Shown: positions 23,061 to 34,262, counted from the first letter of the stretch. The stretch: 64,000 nt of DNA from Cryptomeria japonica (GCF_030272615.1 NC_081405.1:576834752-576898751), one strand, 5' to 3'. The notes: generated by a model from the sequence alone, not told the origin. Numbers and translations are program-made.

Positions 23061-24460
23061 TTTTATTAGGATAAAACTAGTTTTGAAGGGGCCTCGAAAC
23101 CCTTACAATCAGTGAAATGCCCTCAAATAATACACTAGACTACCCAACAGTGAACAACATTTTAGAAAGGACTTGAAACCTTCTCGACTTATGGCCATCT
23201 AGAACCCAACACCCAAAGACTACACAAAGTATAAATAAAAGTACAGAGCATCCACAACCAGTCAGACACCAACCATACTTCAAGAGTGAAACATTACAAA
23301 ATGGGCTAGCCCAAGAAGACGGTCTAAGTCAGCAAATAATAGACCTCAACAAACCAAGAACGAGGGGTTTTCTAGGCACCCTCAACCAACAAGAAGGGTT
23401 TTCCCCATCCTCCCATAACTTGTCATAGAAATTCTAGGCCACAACAAGCCATGAAGGCAAAAAATAACCAGAAACAAACATTGACCAAATTGGGTCCTTG
23501 AAAACTACTAGCGTCCAACCAATCCTTCAAAGAAATAAAAAACATAGGGTTTTTTCAAGCTCCCTCAACCTTGTGACTGGGTTTTCTAAGGCCCCCACAA
23601 CCTTTCAAGGCCCAAACAATAACATCTCTTCCTGAAAGCACAATCTAGCATGTGTAGGGACATGAGGTTTTAACAAGGCTCTCTTAACGTCAAACTTGAG
23701 GAAGAATAATACAGAGAAAATCATACCCTCCATCCTCTCCACCTCAATTGGAGAATAAGGAAGGAAAATAGCATGAAGGCAAGTCTTTACTCCCAGACAG
23801 TCAAGAGACAACACATCATCAGCTTCCCTACAACATTTTCTGGTCTCAACCATAGCATCCACCTTCACCTCAATAAAAGATAGGCCATCTTCAACTCTAA
23901 AGAAGATAGGGCCACCTCTATAGGAAAATCTAGATAAAACCAGAGATGCTAAGGAAAAAACCAATTAAAAAATGAGAAGCCAACCCAAGGGCCAATAGGG
24001 ATAGAAATATTCAAAACCACCCAAAGAGAGTGTGCACCAAACAACACCCAGGAGACCACAACAAAGGGAAAAGAGAAAGCCTCGAAAAGTAGCCCCAATT
24101 GAGGAAAGAATCGCTGCCCTAAACCCAAAAGGGAGATAGGAAAAAGAGCACCCACCAGTGATGGAAAAAATAGAGCAAGAGAAAGGGAAAGGGGAAGACC
24201 TCAGCACATCCCCCACAATCCCATCAGAAATTATAGCAACCCCTTCACCATCAAAATCCTCCTATGTCCTATCCCAAGGTGCCCCCACCCAAACACTCTG
24301 ATTGTAGAGCGACCAGATCACAGAGTGCAGCCCAACGTCCAAGCAGAACCCGAGGGAAATGATAAAACCATCATCATCATTGTTCGCTTCATCATCTCTG
24401 CCATGAGAATCTCCTAAAACCCTCACTCGTACCTCACCTCCTTGCTCTCCTCATTTCAAA
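23061..24460 (-). mobile_element. LINE-derived segment with 3' tail
   Basis: The minus strand ends with a GGGTTTCGAGGCCCC / TTCAAAAC motif (about 23103-23080) followed by ATCCTAATAAAAA. The same kind of terminus closes the LINE at 30.7 kb. Upstream, the core GGTT..GGG..CCT...AAAACCC recurs several times (about 23365, 23550, 23585). Minus-strand frames at 24216-23965 and 23964-23605 are GT-rich and hydrophobic, with no known domain. It is probably a decayed or internally deleted LINE. Confidence 0.5.
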
Positions 24461-24960
24461 TTTAATAATTTGAATTACTACATTTTTAATTATAAAATCT
24501 AAATAAATTAAATAAAAAAGATTGAGAAAGTGATATAAGTTAATGGAATAAGAGATAATTTTGCAAGGACAAATATTTTAATAATAAAATAATAATATTG
24601 CATAAGAAATAAAAAATATTATCATTAGCATGAAACTTGTCACAATTTGAATAAACAAAATCTTAATTAAAAATGTATACTATAAAACGATATTAAATAA
24701 ATGTAATGTAAGTAATTTAGCTGAATAAGTAATGTGTGGTAAACCATTTTTTATGTTTTTTTATGTTGGTTTATCTTTTCATGATCGCACTAAGTTGTAT
24801 TTGTTCACTTGTTTGAGAAACTATGTTTAACAAAAATTAGTACAAAATAAAAATATATTTAGTATTCTTGTATTATTTCTTTTTAATTATTATATTATTA
24901 ATATATTATAATAATACTATAATATTATTCTATAAATTTTTATATTTGTATTGTTATTAT
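24461..24960. other. AT-rich stretch, no gene seen
   Basis: Nothing recognisable; long A/T runs only. Confidence 0.6.
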
Positions 24961-25797
24961 GTTTTTGATTAAGGATAAATAGGTTTTGAGGGGACTGAAA
25001 CCACATACAACAGGTTTTGAAGGGACCCGAAACCCTCAAATTTTACCAGGATTTGGAACCCAAAAAACAACGTTGCCTAAAGGAATAATCATCAAAAAAC
25101 CACCAGGCCAACCACAAGCGAGACTAAAAAAGACTAGCCTCTAAAACATACATAAGGGTTTTACTAAGGCTCCCTTAACCTTCGACTGACAACATGGGTT
25201 TTCCAGGAACCCATAACCTTCAAAGACACTAGACTACAACAGGTAGCAATACATTCAGGATTAGGACTCAGAGGGTTTTGAATGGCTCCCCTAACCAACA
25301 ACCTGGGTTTTGAACTAGCCCCCAAAACCAATAGAGAAGGGTTTTCCTAGGATACCTTAACATGCAACATAGATCTCAGGTTGCCAAAAACAAAACCTAT
25401 CCTTAACCAAAAACCGAAACAACAAGTGCCTAGGCTAGGCCTTTGAAAACTACTAGCATCCAGCATACTTGTGGGTTTTACAATGCTCCAACAACCTGAA
25501 CCAGACATCAATAAAATAAACAAAAAACAATAGCCAAGAGGGGGATTTTGAAAGGCTTCCTGAACCTTCATAATAGGTTTTAAAGTGTCTCCCATAACCA
25601 GCAGGAAGGGACCCATCACCACCCAACATCTGATCAGCACTCGCCTTCCAGCATGACACCTCTCCACCTCAATAAGAAAGGAAGCGACGTCAATAGGAGC
25701 TAGAAGGAAAGAGGCCAAACATAGGGAAAATGAAGCAGATAACCCCAAAAGAAAGATCATCGGCACTTGTCCCGGGTAGTCGATGGAGGATAAGATG
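24961..25797 (-). mobile_element. LINE-derived segment, second copy
   Basis: The minus strand ends in two consecutive copies of the terminal motif (about 25035-25011 and 25003-24981) followed by ATTTATCCTTAATC. The same GGTT..GGG..CCTT..AAAACCC core recurs at about 25155, 25193, 25270, 25305, 25338 and 25548. The 139-codon minus-strand frame (25766-25347) spans this repeat and has no known domain. Its 5' limit coincides with the hairpin at 25763-25852. Confidence 0.5.
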
Positions 25798-25852
25798 GGG
25801 TGGAGGAATTATCACCACATCTTATCCTCCATCGACTACCCGGGACAAGTGC
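25763..25852. repeat. Long inverted repeat (hairpin), 35-bp perfect arms
   Basis: The arm 25763-25797 is the exact reverse complement of 25818-25852. With one mismatch the pairing extends about 5 bp further inward, leaving a loop of about 10 nt. It marks the junction between a minus-oriented LINE piece on the left and a plus-oriented LINE piece on the right. Confidence 0.9.
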
Positions 25853-26155
25853 TATTAATACCATCCTTTTAAGGATAGGAAGCTTAGATATTTGTGAAAA
25901 CTTTAGATTCAAAGATTTATATTGTAATTAATGATAAGAGTAACTAACACTTTTTTGATAGCATTAATATTGTAATTAATGCTCATCCAAAATTGTAAGG
26001 AGAAGATAGGTGCCAAAGTGATTGATTATCGGAAAGATCAAAATTGGGTGGACCCCAGATCTATTGATCCCAAACTCAAGTAGGTAAATTTAATGATCAA
26101 CCACATTGTCTTAAATACCAGAAGGGAAGACCATATGGTGTGGTGTGGGACTTCC
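25845..26155 (+). repeat. 310-bp direct repeat, copy 1 (LINE RT C-terminal region)
   Basis: From GACAAGTGCTATTAATACC onward this matches 27283-27594 with only about 6-8 visible differences. Its plus-strand reading near the end (INHVVLNTRREDHMVW) is the DxLVW-type motif found after RT in plant LINEs. After 26155 the copies diverge completely. Confidence 0.85.
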
Positions 26156-27282
26156 CACTTCCCGCATCATCTCCATATCCATTTATGATGTAATGATGTG
26201 CACATGTTCAGTGTTATTTTATTATTTGAAATTTATTATTATTATGTTGTTATTTATTATTATAAATATTAGTATTATATTAGTAATAAAATTATTTTAT
26301 TATCATACTTTAATACTCTTAAATTGAATGAGAATAATTAAATTAATATTGTTAATTTATATTTTTTCATATTAAATATATGTTTATCTATTTATATATG
26401 CAAAAAAAATAAAAAATTGTAATTTAAAAACTTAAAAGTCGCATATCTTAAATTTTTAAAAATCAAATAGCAAAGTCTTGCATTCATTGTACTTTATTTT
26501 TATTTTTTTTGTAGACATAGCTTTTTCAAACAAAATAATAGAAAATAATATATTAAAAAATATTCAATAAAAATCATTAACTGACATCAATTTCTTATCT
26601 CAAAAAACATAAAATTATACTATATATAAAACAATTTTCATCAAAGAGAATGAACAATAGATTTTAATTATAGCACTTTAATAAAATTTAATAATATAAA
26701 TATTAAATGAAAAAATCTAGATTCCATAATTATCATATTTAAAATATACGTCAAAAAATAATTTTCTTTTAAACATTCTATGAAAGAAAAAAAATCTAAA
26801 AAATAGTACAAAATTAAAATAAATAATTTTTTGATAAAAATATCATAAATTTCAAATTTAAAGGATTCTTATATTGTTTTTTTATTTTGATAGTCCCAAA
26901 ACTAAAAAACTATATTGAGAATGAAATCAATTGATCTCTATATTCCTTTCTACTATAGATGGAGGGAGATTCATTCCTTTGTTCATTGCAAACATTTAAA
27001 TGAATGTATGTCAAATATTTGTCTAGTATGCGATTTTATCAGGAACCAATAATAAATAATGGCATTTCAATTGGCAAACAAAAGATAATAAAGTGCAGAA
27101 GATCATTCAACTTTGAAAACATGTGATGGGATAAGAAGTGGTATATATTAATTATGTGATCATTATTTTAAAATGAACAAGAAAAAATAGAGTTCAAAAA
27201 ATAATGTCCACTAAATTAAAATAATCTTAGAAGACGGTAAACTATTAGACATGTCAAAATTAAAATTATACTAGAGGAAAAA
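26156..27282. other. AT-rich DNA between the 310-bp repeats
   Basis: About 1.1 kb of very AT-rich sequence with no supported ORF. It separates the two copies of the direct repeat and may be inserted DNA or part of the duplicated block. Confidence 0.55.
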
Positions 27283-28640
27283 GACAAGTGCTATTAATAC
27301 CATCCTTTTAAGGATAGGAAGCATAGATATTTGTGAAAACTTTAGATTCAAAGATTTATATTGTAATTAATGATAAGAGTAACTAACACTTTTTTGATAG
27401 CATTAATATTGTAATTAGTGCTCATCCAAAATTGTAAGGAGAAGATAGGTGCCAAAGTGATTGATTATTGGAAAGATCAAAATTGGGTGGACCCTGAATC
27501 TATTGATCCCAAACTCAAGTAGGTAAATTTAATGATCAACCACGTTGTCTTAAATACCAGAAGGGAAGACCATATGGTGTGGTGTGGGACTTCCTCAGGG
27601 ACTTATTCAGAGTCTTTTGTTGTCCTTTTACTAGCACAATCCAAAGATCCTACTCCTTGTTGGGCTAAGGCTTGGTATTCAGGCTCGATTCCTAAAATCA
27701 ATATTTTTTTGTGATCCTTTTGCAAAATAAGATTCTAACTACTGATAATTTGAGAAAGAGGGGATTTTGTTAACCAAAAATGTTCTATCTCTGTCTTAAT
27801 AATGAGGAATCTATGAACCACATCTTTTTATACTTTCCTTTTACCACTCCTATTTGGGGGATGTTTTTTCAATTGTGGGGGTTGAATTGGGTTTTCTTGG
27901 AAGAGATGCATGATTGTTTTAGAAGCTAGCATTATTCTACCAATAACATCACCATAAGAAATCTGTGGAAGTTTTCTTTTTCCCATATCCTCTGGGGGAT
28001 ATGGAAAGAGAGTACTAATAGAATATTCTGAAATGATATTAACACCTCTGAAGTGGTGTGGGTCAAGATAAAAAATAACTATGTTGAGAATGTGATGGCC
28101 AGGGGGGTGTATTGTTGTAGCAATAAGGAGGACTTTGAGGTTCTCAAAAGATAGAATATCCCAGCCTTTTTGGGCTCCAACATCAACAAAATAAATAAAA
28201 TATTGTGTTGCTAGTCCTTTCCCCCTAATAACTGATTTAAGGCCAACATTGATGGTGCAGCGAAAAGAAATGTGAGACCTGCTAGTTGTGGTGATGTTAT
28301 TTGAAATGGGGCTAGCTTTTACACTAGGGCGGTTGCCTATCCCTTGGGAATTTAGACAATGATCTAGCGGAATCTATGGGCGCTCTTCAATCAATTAAAT
28401 TAGCCTATAATTTAGGGATCAAAATGCTATGGTTGGAAGGCAACTCTAAAAAACATTATTAACTGCCTTCTAGGTAAACATCAACCTTCGTGGACTACCG
28501 AAAACATCATTTATTCTGCCAAGGAGTTTCTTTAGGGGTCTAAAAAATGCCATATTTCCCATGTTTATAGAGACGCTAATAGGAGTGTTGACTTGGCTAC
28601 CAATGAGGCAGTATGAAGCGAGCTAATTATTACCCAGAAT
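27283..28640 (+). pseudogene. LINE ORF2 3' part: RT end, zf-RVT and RNase H
   Basis: It starts with the second copy of the 310-bp repeat (DHMVWCGTS). The reading then runs through GSIPKINIFL and a Cys/Asn-rich reverse-transcriptase zinc-binding region (about 27670-27900). A plant LINE RNase H follows: NIDGAAKRN-like start at about 28240, a weakened Glu region, and YRDANRSVDLATNEAV near 28565-28615. Many stops and shifts are present. The 5' part of ORF2 (endonuclease and RT core) is absent. Confidence 0.65.
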
Positions 28641-28819
28641 GGTGAAGGGGAGCTACCATGTGCAGCACATGATATCTTAACTTATGAAAGATTGTATGGT
28701 AAGAAGGTTCAAATTTGAAATCAGTTCCCGAGGTGCAAGGAGAAGTCCTGGCAGTAGGAGCTAGTTTTGTAGGCAGCCGAGAAGGAGGTATAGTAATCAA
28801 TGCAGGTTCACTTCACATG

Positions 28820-30591
28820 CTTTATGGGTATTTTTCTCCCACTTGAACAATAGCATCAGAAACATCTACAGATTTTGGGTGGTTTCTCACAGAGAGTTTG
28901 TAGTGAAGAAAGGTATCAATTGGGAATTACAGACAATTGACATCAATATCATTATGGGTGGAAAATGAAAGAGAATAGAGGCTACCACCATTGATAAATG
29001 GAAGAGTCATCCATAGGTCTGGGTGGTTCTTCAAGCTACCAAGATGATGGATTTCATGGAGCGCATGTACGAGAAATGGCCTGAAGTTATGAGAATCTCC
29101 AAGAAGGGATGCAACAAAGGTACGTTAACCATGGGCAACAGGAAGGTCAAGGTGACTAAAACTATGATTATGGAGGCAACGAATCTTCTTATAGACGACA
29201 TCAAGTTCTATAGGGACAAAAAGATTTTAGGTGCTACTGTGAAGGAATTTCCGAAGGATGAGGAGGAGAAAGCTAGACTGGTGAAGGGTAGCCATACCTA
29301 CTTCTAGCCAAAGGTAATTAAATTAATTTGGTGAAGGGTTTTTCTTGCTATAATGAAATTTATCACACTCAATGGTAGATACACTAGGGTTTACAGCTAC
29401 CATTTTGTCTTACTTAATCAGTTTAGGTATAAAGATAAAATTTATATTCCATATTATCTTTTTTGTGCCCTTAATGCTGGGATCAAGGATGCTATATCCA
29501 ACCTTAGTATTAACCCAGCAATGCATGAAGGTTTGATGGTGATTCTGTATGATCACATCAAGAATGCTACTGTCCAGTTGAATATAGCTGAGGTCTCTGA
29601 GTCAGAAGAGGATTTCGATGACTCTGACAATGAGGAAGGTGAAGGCTATGACATAGAAGCCAAAACAGACGACGATCCCCAAATTCTTGGGTCAAGCAAG
29701 AAAAATAGAAAAACAAAGCATGGGAAACAAAATAAAGGGTTGGCCAAAAAGAAGCAAAGAGGGGAGGATGAGGATAGCTAGTATGAGGAGGATAATGAGA
29801 CTGACAACGACATGGATACTGAAAGCGAGGAGATGCAAACTCTCATGAACTAGAAGCAGAAAAAGAAGACTCCTAAAACTAAGGATGTGGGTACCAAGGA
29901 CCGATTGCCCCTCATGACTGATTCTAAGGATAAGGGCCTAATGGGGGAGGATACGACCATGAAAGAAGCTCAGAGCTCTGATGTCAGGGAGGTGGGACTG
30001 GAAGTGAATCTTGAAACCACTGGTGACAAGACCCAAGAAGAGAATCACTTGGATATTGACCTTTGCATCAATAATGACATGGAAAGCTTCAAACAGGTGC
30101 TCCTCTAGATGCATAAGGAAATTACTAACATTAAAACCAAGCAAGCCTAGGAAGCTGGTAAAATCGTGACTTTACAAGGTTTAGGCTCAAGAAAGTTCAA
30201 GTCCCTCCCAGATTGTCTCAATGGGCTTACCAAAGCTATTGGTAATGTAGAGGAGATTATCAATGTTAAACAAAATAGTTTTCTTTTCCTGCAGAATAGA
30301 GCAGGGGCCACTGAAAAAGGACTTGATGGGGTTGAGAACACACTCAACAAAATAGGTGAGCAAAGTCATAAGATTCTTAAGACACCCTCGGCTAGTATGA
30401 AGGCTCTTATCAATAAGCTAGAGAATAACCATGGGGATAAGGTTGCGGCGAGCATTATTGATGTAAAGGACGATACCCCAGATGATAAGGAAATAGGGCT
30501 TGGTAGAAGAATGCGGGCAAGAACTAAAATGATGCAAAGCCACAACAAGGAAATTGAGGATATCAAGCAGGCAACTAATAATATGGAATAA
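28820..30591 (+). pseudogene. Long acidic ORF downstream of LINE RNase H
   Basis: Frames at 29023-29307, 29353-29781, 29887-30108 and 30166-30591 form one broken protein of roughly 550-600 residues. It has a structured N-terminal half (FMERMYEKWPEVMRIS, FYRDKKILGATVKEFP, RYKDKIYIPYYLFCALNAGI). A Glu/Asp/Lys-rich middle follows (SESEEDFDDSDNEEGEG), then a helical C-terminal half (GLTKAIGNVEEIINVKQ). I do not recognise the family. It lies between the RNase H and the 3' terminus, so it may be a third ORF of this LINE; a separate insertion is the alternative. About four stops interrupt it. Confidence 0.5.
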
Positions 30592-30725
30592 CTAGAGCTG
30601 GAAGCTACTGAAATGCTTCAAAACTTGTTTGCTGGTGTTTTGTTCATCAGCTATTCTTTCTTAGTGTGTTGTCTTTTGTGTTTTGCTATGCTTTGATGTA
30701 AATCTTTTGATCTTTTGGCTATAAT

Positions 30726-30775
30726 GGGTTTCAGGACCCCATCAAAACCTGTTTTCCCATATTAAAAAACTAACA
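30726..30775 (+). mobile_element. LINE 3' terminus
   Basis: The plus strand reads GGGTTTCAGGACCCC then ATCAAAACCTG, followed by TTTTCCCATATTAAAAAAC. This is the terminal motif seen in minus orientation at 23.1 and 25.0 kb. The A-rich end is short. Confidence 0.55.
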
Positions 30776-30839
30776 CTTTTTTGGTATTGATATTCAACTC
30801 AAAAGAAAGAATATTAATTCTATTTTTTATATGCATATG

Positions 30840-30960
30840 CTTTTGATTAAGATAACTAAGATTTTGAAAGGGTCAAATCCTTGAACCATAAAAAGTATAC
30901 AACAAGAAACCTAACAAAACACAAACAAATAGCCAACCTATTGGTTTAAGAAGTGTTCCA
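30840..30960 (-). mobile_element. LINE 3' terminus, minus orientation, truncated
   Basis: Plus-strand GATTAAGATAACTAAGATTTTGAAAG followed by GGTCAAATCC is the reverse complement of the same LINE end. It is tail-to-tail with the plus-oriented end 70 bp away. Beyond about 30960 nothing can be followed. Confidence 0.4.
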
Positions 30961-31440
30961 AATCAATTTTCTTTTTCAAAATGACAAAATCGTTTTGCCA
31001 GGAATATTCACAATAGCATTTACATCTCCACCTGCAAACCTCAAACTTTTGAGAGAGGCATTGAAGGATAATATACATATGTTATACCAATGTTATTTAA
31101 TTACCAAAAACAAATGATGCCATAAAATGGCAAACCAATAGTTTCATAGTACTTCAACTTCGATTAAAACACTAAATCAGTACTTCAAATGAATTATTTG
31201 TCGTTAAAAAATCTTAGAGAGAGACTAGAGAAAAGAGTTTGCAAGAACAATAGCAATAATGATAACCATTGTCCATAAGAATCCCAAATATAATGCCTTC
31301 CATTGTTTGTTTACATATTTTAAAAATGAATGGTTAATTGAAGAAAAATAGTGAGGTCAAATTTTACATTACTTCTATTATAATATTCTTGTTTTCTTAT
31401 CATAATTTATTATTTGATTAACATAAACGTAATTCTATGG
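30961..31440. other. Non-coding stretch downstream of the repeat-protein gene
   Basis: I see no gene. The last ~50 bp (31440-31490) match the 3' flank of the paralogue at 48.5 kb. Confidence 0.5.
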
Positions 31441-31489
31441 GTCTGTAGTATCACAGAACCCTACAATTATAAATTATTTATTTATTTTA

Positions 31490-32225
31490 TAAGTATTCTC
31501 TCCGTGGTTGCAGTATACGAGATCCTCTCCTTTGCACTAAGCCTTGCTCCACCCCTTCCACACCTACGAAATTCAGGTGGTTCGCATGATCTTCGAGTAT
31601 TTGCATTAGGACAACTCCTGTTAACATATATTTAATAGGTATCCTTTGTGTGCTTGTAGTGACAGGAGATCCTCTTCTTCGCACTAAGCCTTGATCGACC
31701 TCTTCTACGCCTACGAGATTCAGACGGTACATATGATCTTCTAGTTTTTGCATTAGGATAACTGCTGCTAATATATATTTTATAGGTATCATCTCTGTGG
31801 TTGCAGTGACAGTAGATACTCTTCTTTGCACCAAGCCTTGATCCATCTCTTCTACACCTACAAGATTGAGGTTCTACGCATGATCTTCGATTTTTTTCAT
31901 TAGGACGACTTCTGTTAACATATATTTCATAGGTATCCCCTCTGTGGTTGCAGTCATGGGGGATCCTTTTCTTTACGCTAATCCTCGAGTCACCACTTCT
32001 ACGCCTATGAGATTGAGGTGGTATGCATGATTTTGGAGATTTTTCATTAGGATAGCTCGTGTCAACATAAATTTTATATGTATCATTTCGGTAGTTGCAG
32101 TGAAAAGAGATCTTCTTCTTAGGATTATGCCTTGATCCACCTCTTCTATGCCTACGAGTTTGACGTCGTACACATGATCTTGGAGTTTTTCCAGTAGAAC
32201 AACTCCTGTTAACATATTGATCATC
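31490..32225 (-). repeat. 147-bp tandem repeat, five units, coding
   Basis: A common point of the unit (plus strand CCTTGATCC and variants) occurs at 31542, 31689, 31836, 31983 and 32130: five units exactly 147 bp apart. Each encodes 49 residues. The unit nearest the gene's end lies beyond the stop codon at 31632. Confidence 0.9.
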
Positions 32226-32609
32226 TGGATCTTCAAATTCATTATCACAACGTTTTGGCAACTCAAATTCTTCCCTATTAACATAGCCAACCGAAACTGA
32301 CGACCTTGGAAATCTCGGCGCAAATTGTGACTGTTGCCGTTCGCCTAATAAAACACGTAAATCGTCCAGGTTGTCGCAGATGTTTTCTAATGGTTCATTA
32401 AAAGTACTCTTTGCACGGGTAGATATGTAGGCATTTTCGAATAAGTAGTTACGTAAACTGTGATATTCAGTTTCTAGTTTACCTGACTCTTCTTTTAAGG
32501 CAAGCACACGGTCGCTAAGATCATCCAAACACTGGTGAAATGATTGTAAAATGTTCTCCTCTTCCCGCTGCCTCTGCTCCATTTCATATAAAATCTGCTC
32601 ATCGGCCAT
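31632..32609 (-). CDS. Arg-rich repeat protein of unknown function, copy A
   Basis: An uninterrupted 325-residue frame. I chose ATG at 32609 (MADEQ) because its paralogue has the same start; a TTG six codons upstream extends the frame. Residues about 1-60 look like a coiled coil (EMEQRQREEENIL, LKEESGKLETEYHSLR). DNLDDLRVLLGERQ and EEFELP follow, then four 49-residue repeats. Each repeat has SCV/SCI-PQS, an RRRR-type cluster, AKKRI, HCNHR and DTYKIYV. The product is highly basic, with Cys/His in each unit that could bind metal or RNA; that is inference. The stop is a TAA in place of the Lys codon of DTYK, so a fifth unit is cut off. No known family recognised. Confidence 0.6.
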   Translation of the reverse strand: MADEQILYEMEQRQREEENILQSFHQCLDDLSDRVLALKEESGKLETEYHSLRNYLFENAYISTRAKSTFNEPLENICDNLDDLRVLLGERQQSQFAPRFPRSSVSVGYVNREEFELPKRCDNEFEDPDDQYVNRSCSTGKTPRSCVRRQTRRHRRGGSRHNPKKKISFHCNYRNDTYKIYVDTSYPNEKSPKSCIPPQSHRRRSGDSRISVKKRIPHDCNHRGDTYEIYVNRSRPNEKNRRSCVEPQSCRCRRDGSRLGAKKSIYCHCNHRDDTYKIYISSSYPNAKTRRSYVPSESRRRRRGRSRLSAKKRISCHYKHTKDTY

Positions 32610-32820
32610 GTTTTGGCTTTGCCTCAATACTTGAACAGCGATGATACAAGTTCTAGTTCTAATTGGTATGATAATTCTGCACTTCTCTACCCTCTTTATC
32701 TATCTCTCGAAGGGGTTTATTGGAGATTGAAGAGGTATATTATGCGTGCCGCTTCAACTTTTGGATTATTAAGGGAACTAAATAGAACCAAAAATAACGA
32801 AAATAATGGTAAGCGTGGCT
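32610..32820 (-). promoter_or_regulatory. Conserved upstream region of copy A
   Basis: About 210 bp upstream of the ATG match the region before copy B at 47544-47754. Shared blocks include GCCACGCTTACCAT, AAGAGGGTAGAGA and ATTAGAACTAGAAC. The reading frame is partly open in both but has a TAG in copy A, so I treat it as 5' flank or untranslated leader. Confidence 0.6.
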
Positions 32821-33194
32821 GCTACTTAGCATACACAATAACAATAATTACTAAATCTTTGCAAATGCACGGCTTGTCAGCAAAACTGCTTTTCAGTGAT
32901 TCCATTTTAAAATAAAATATTTTTTAGAAATTAAAATATAATAAATATTTTATTTTAATTAATCAATTGAGATAGTCAAAGGTACATCTTGTATATTTAG
33001 ATGTTTCCCATTTTAAGAGCTCTAATGAGTCTTTCAAATTAATTGAAACTGTGTAAAAATTATCAGTTATAGTAGACTATTATATGATTTATAAGTTGTG
33101 CTGTTTACATTCTACTTGAACAATTTAAAATTATAGATGAGTATTAAAATATTTTTATATTATTAATAGTGAAAGCTTTATATTCATTTATTTA
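32821..33194. other. AT-rich stretch, no gene seen
   Basis: Nothing recognisable. Confidence 0.55.
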
Positions 33195-33458
33195 TTAGAA
33201 GTGTTAATTAAATAAGAGCAAATAAAATGAAGACAAAATCAGATATCAAAACGTAAACCAGATCAAGCACGAAACACAAGATTTATAGTGGTTCACCATA
33301 AAGGCTGTGTCCACTCTCAACTAGAGAATGTCTTTATTCACAGTTACCCGATACATCAAATACAACATATACACTCATTGAAGAGACTGGGAGAAGAAGA
33401 AAGGAATAGCCACAACTATTAGAGTTCACATCATCAACAATCTCCCACTTGAAATCCA
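33195..33458 (-). mobile_element. Possible copia LTR fragment with purine tract
   Basis: The minus strand reads GGATTTCAAGTGGGAGATTG (33458-33439), the purine tract seen before many plant copia LTRs, then TGTTGATGATGTG. The following ~235 bp include GAATAAAGAC and GTGGTTCACC-like leader sequence. The far end is not fixed and no coding part is visible upstream. Confidence 0.4.
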
Positions 33459-33961
33459 ACCCATACAACTACGAACAATGATATCCCCTGCATTTTTATG
33501 CTTTATCTCACATTGTGAGCCCTATACTAGAGGATTTTAACTTCTCACTAATCTATTAACAAACACTTTGAATTAATCTTCTCCGAGTTAAATCTAGATT
33601 AATAAAACTTAATAACTGAATATCATCAACAAAACACTGCTTGTATGTAAACTCATGCCCTCTGAATATACATATTTTATGTATGTGACAATCCAGACTT
33701 TTATCCTTTCTGCTAAATTTAGCAAAACACTTATCTTCATCCTACCCCAAATCTACACCTCCCATGTAACTTCCAATATTTGTTACTAGGACACCTTTAG
33801 AGTCTTCAAGAAATCTGTTTGAATATCGACAACCTCGAGATGAATTTTATATTCATATACAACTTTGCCTTGACAGAGCCTCAATAAAAGCCTTTGAATT
33901 TCCAATATAAGTATAACATTTGGTATATTGTATTGTTTTATAGAAGGGCAGGCCTAGGGTA
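33459..33961. other. Non-coding flank of the copia insertion
   Basis: I see no gene. If the PPR relic at 45.2 kb was split by the copia insertion, its continuation would lie here on the minus strand, but I could not recognise it. Confidence 0.4.
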
Positions 33962-33966
33962 CATTC
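33962..33966. repeat. Target-site duplication CATTC, left copy
   Basis: CATTC directly precedes the copia 5' LTR. The same five bases follow the 3' LTR at 45186-45190. Confidence 0.75.
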
Positions 33967-34262
33967 TATTAGAAAAATGATTTTTTTCATCATGCAGTTA
34001 ATTTCTCCTACCATGCAGCCGGTCAAAAACTGAATTGCATGATAGTTAGATTCTCACGCATACTTAGCATGCAATAGTTTTTTGTTTTACACATGTAATA
34101 AAATGGTCGTCAGTTTTGTATCCATGCATGCATGCATTCTAGAGTAGTTAGTTACCACCATAAAAGCTATCAAGGTAGATAATTTAGTTTACATATTTTG
34201 TATTTAATTATTTCTCCATGTAGCTGAGACTTTTGCATGTATAGTTTCCACCATAAAACTAT
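33967..34262 (+). mobile_element. Copia 5' LTR, first part
   Basis: It aligns with the first ~285 bp of the 3' LTR, including TCGGTCAAAA-like, TTTTTTGTTTTAC and TTTCCACCATAAAACT blocks. The expected TG start has become TA. It ends at the LINE's poly(A) tail. Confidence 0.85.

Noticed and set aside
23605-24216. Possible small genes on the minus strand
   Set aside because: Short overlapping hydrophobic frames inside a LINE-derived segment, without motifs.
31487-31846. 119-codon frame in repeat region
   Set aside because: It is the 147-bp repeat read in a second frame; the frame of copy A is supported by its paralogue.
31973-32323. 116-codon frame overlapping copy A
   Set aside because: A shadow frame of the same coding repeats.
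32610-32627. TTG start extending copy A by six residues
   Set aside because: TTG is an unlikely plant start. ATG-GCC-GAT (MADEQ) is conserved in both paralogues and has a better context.
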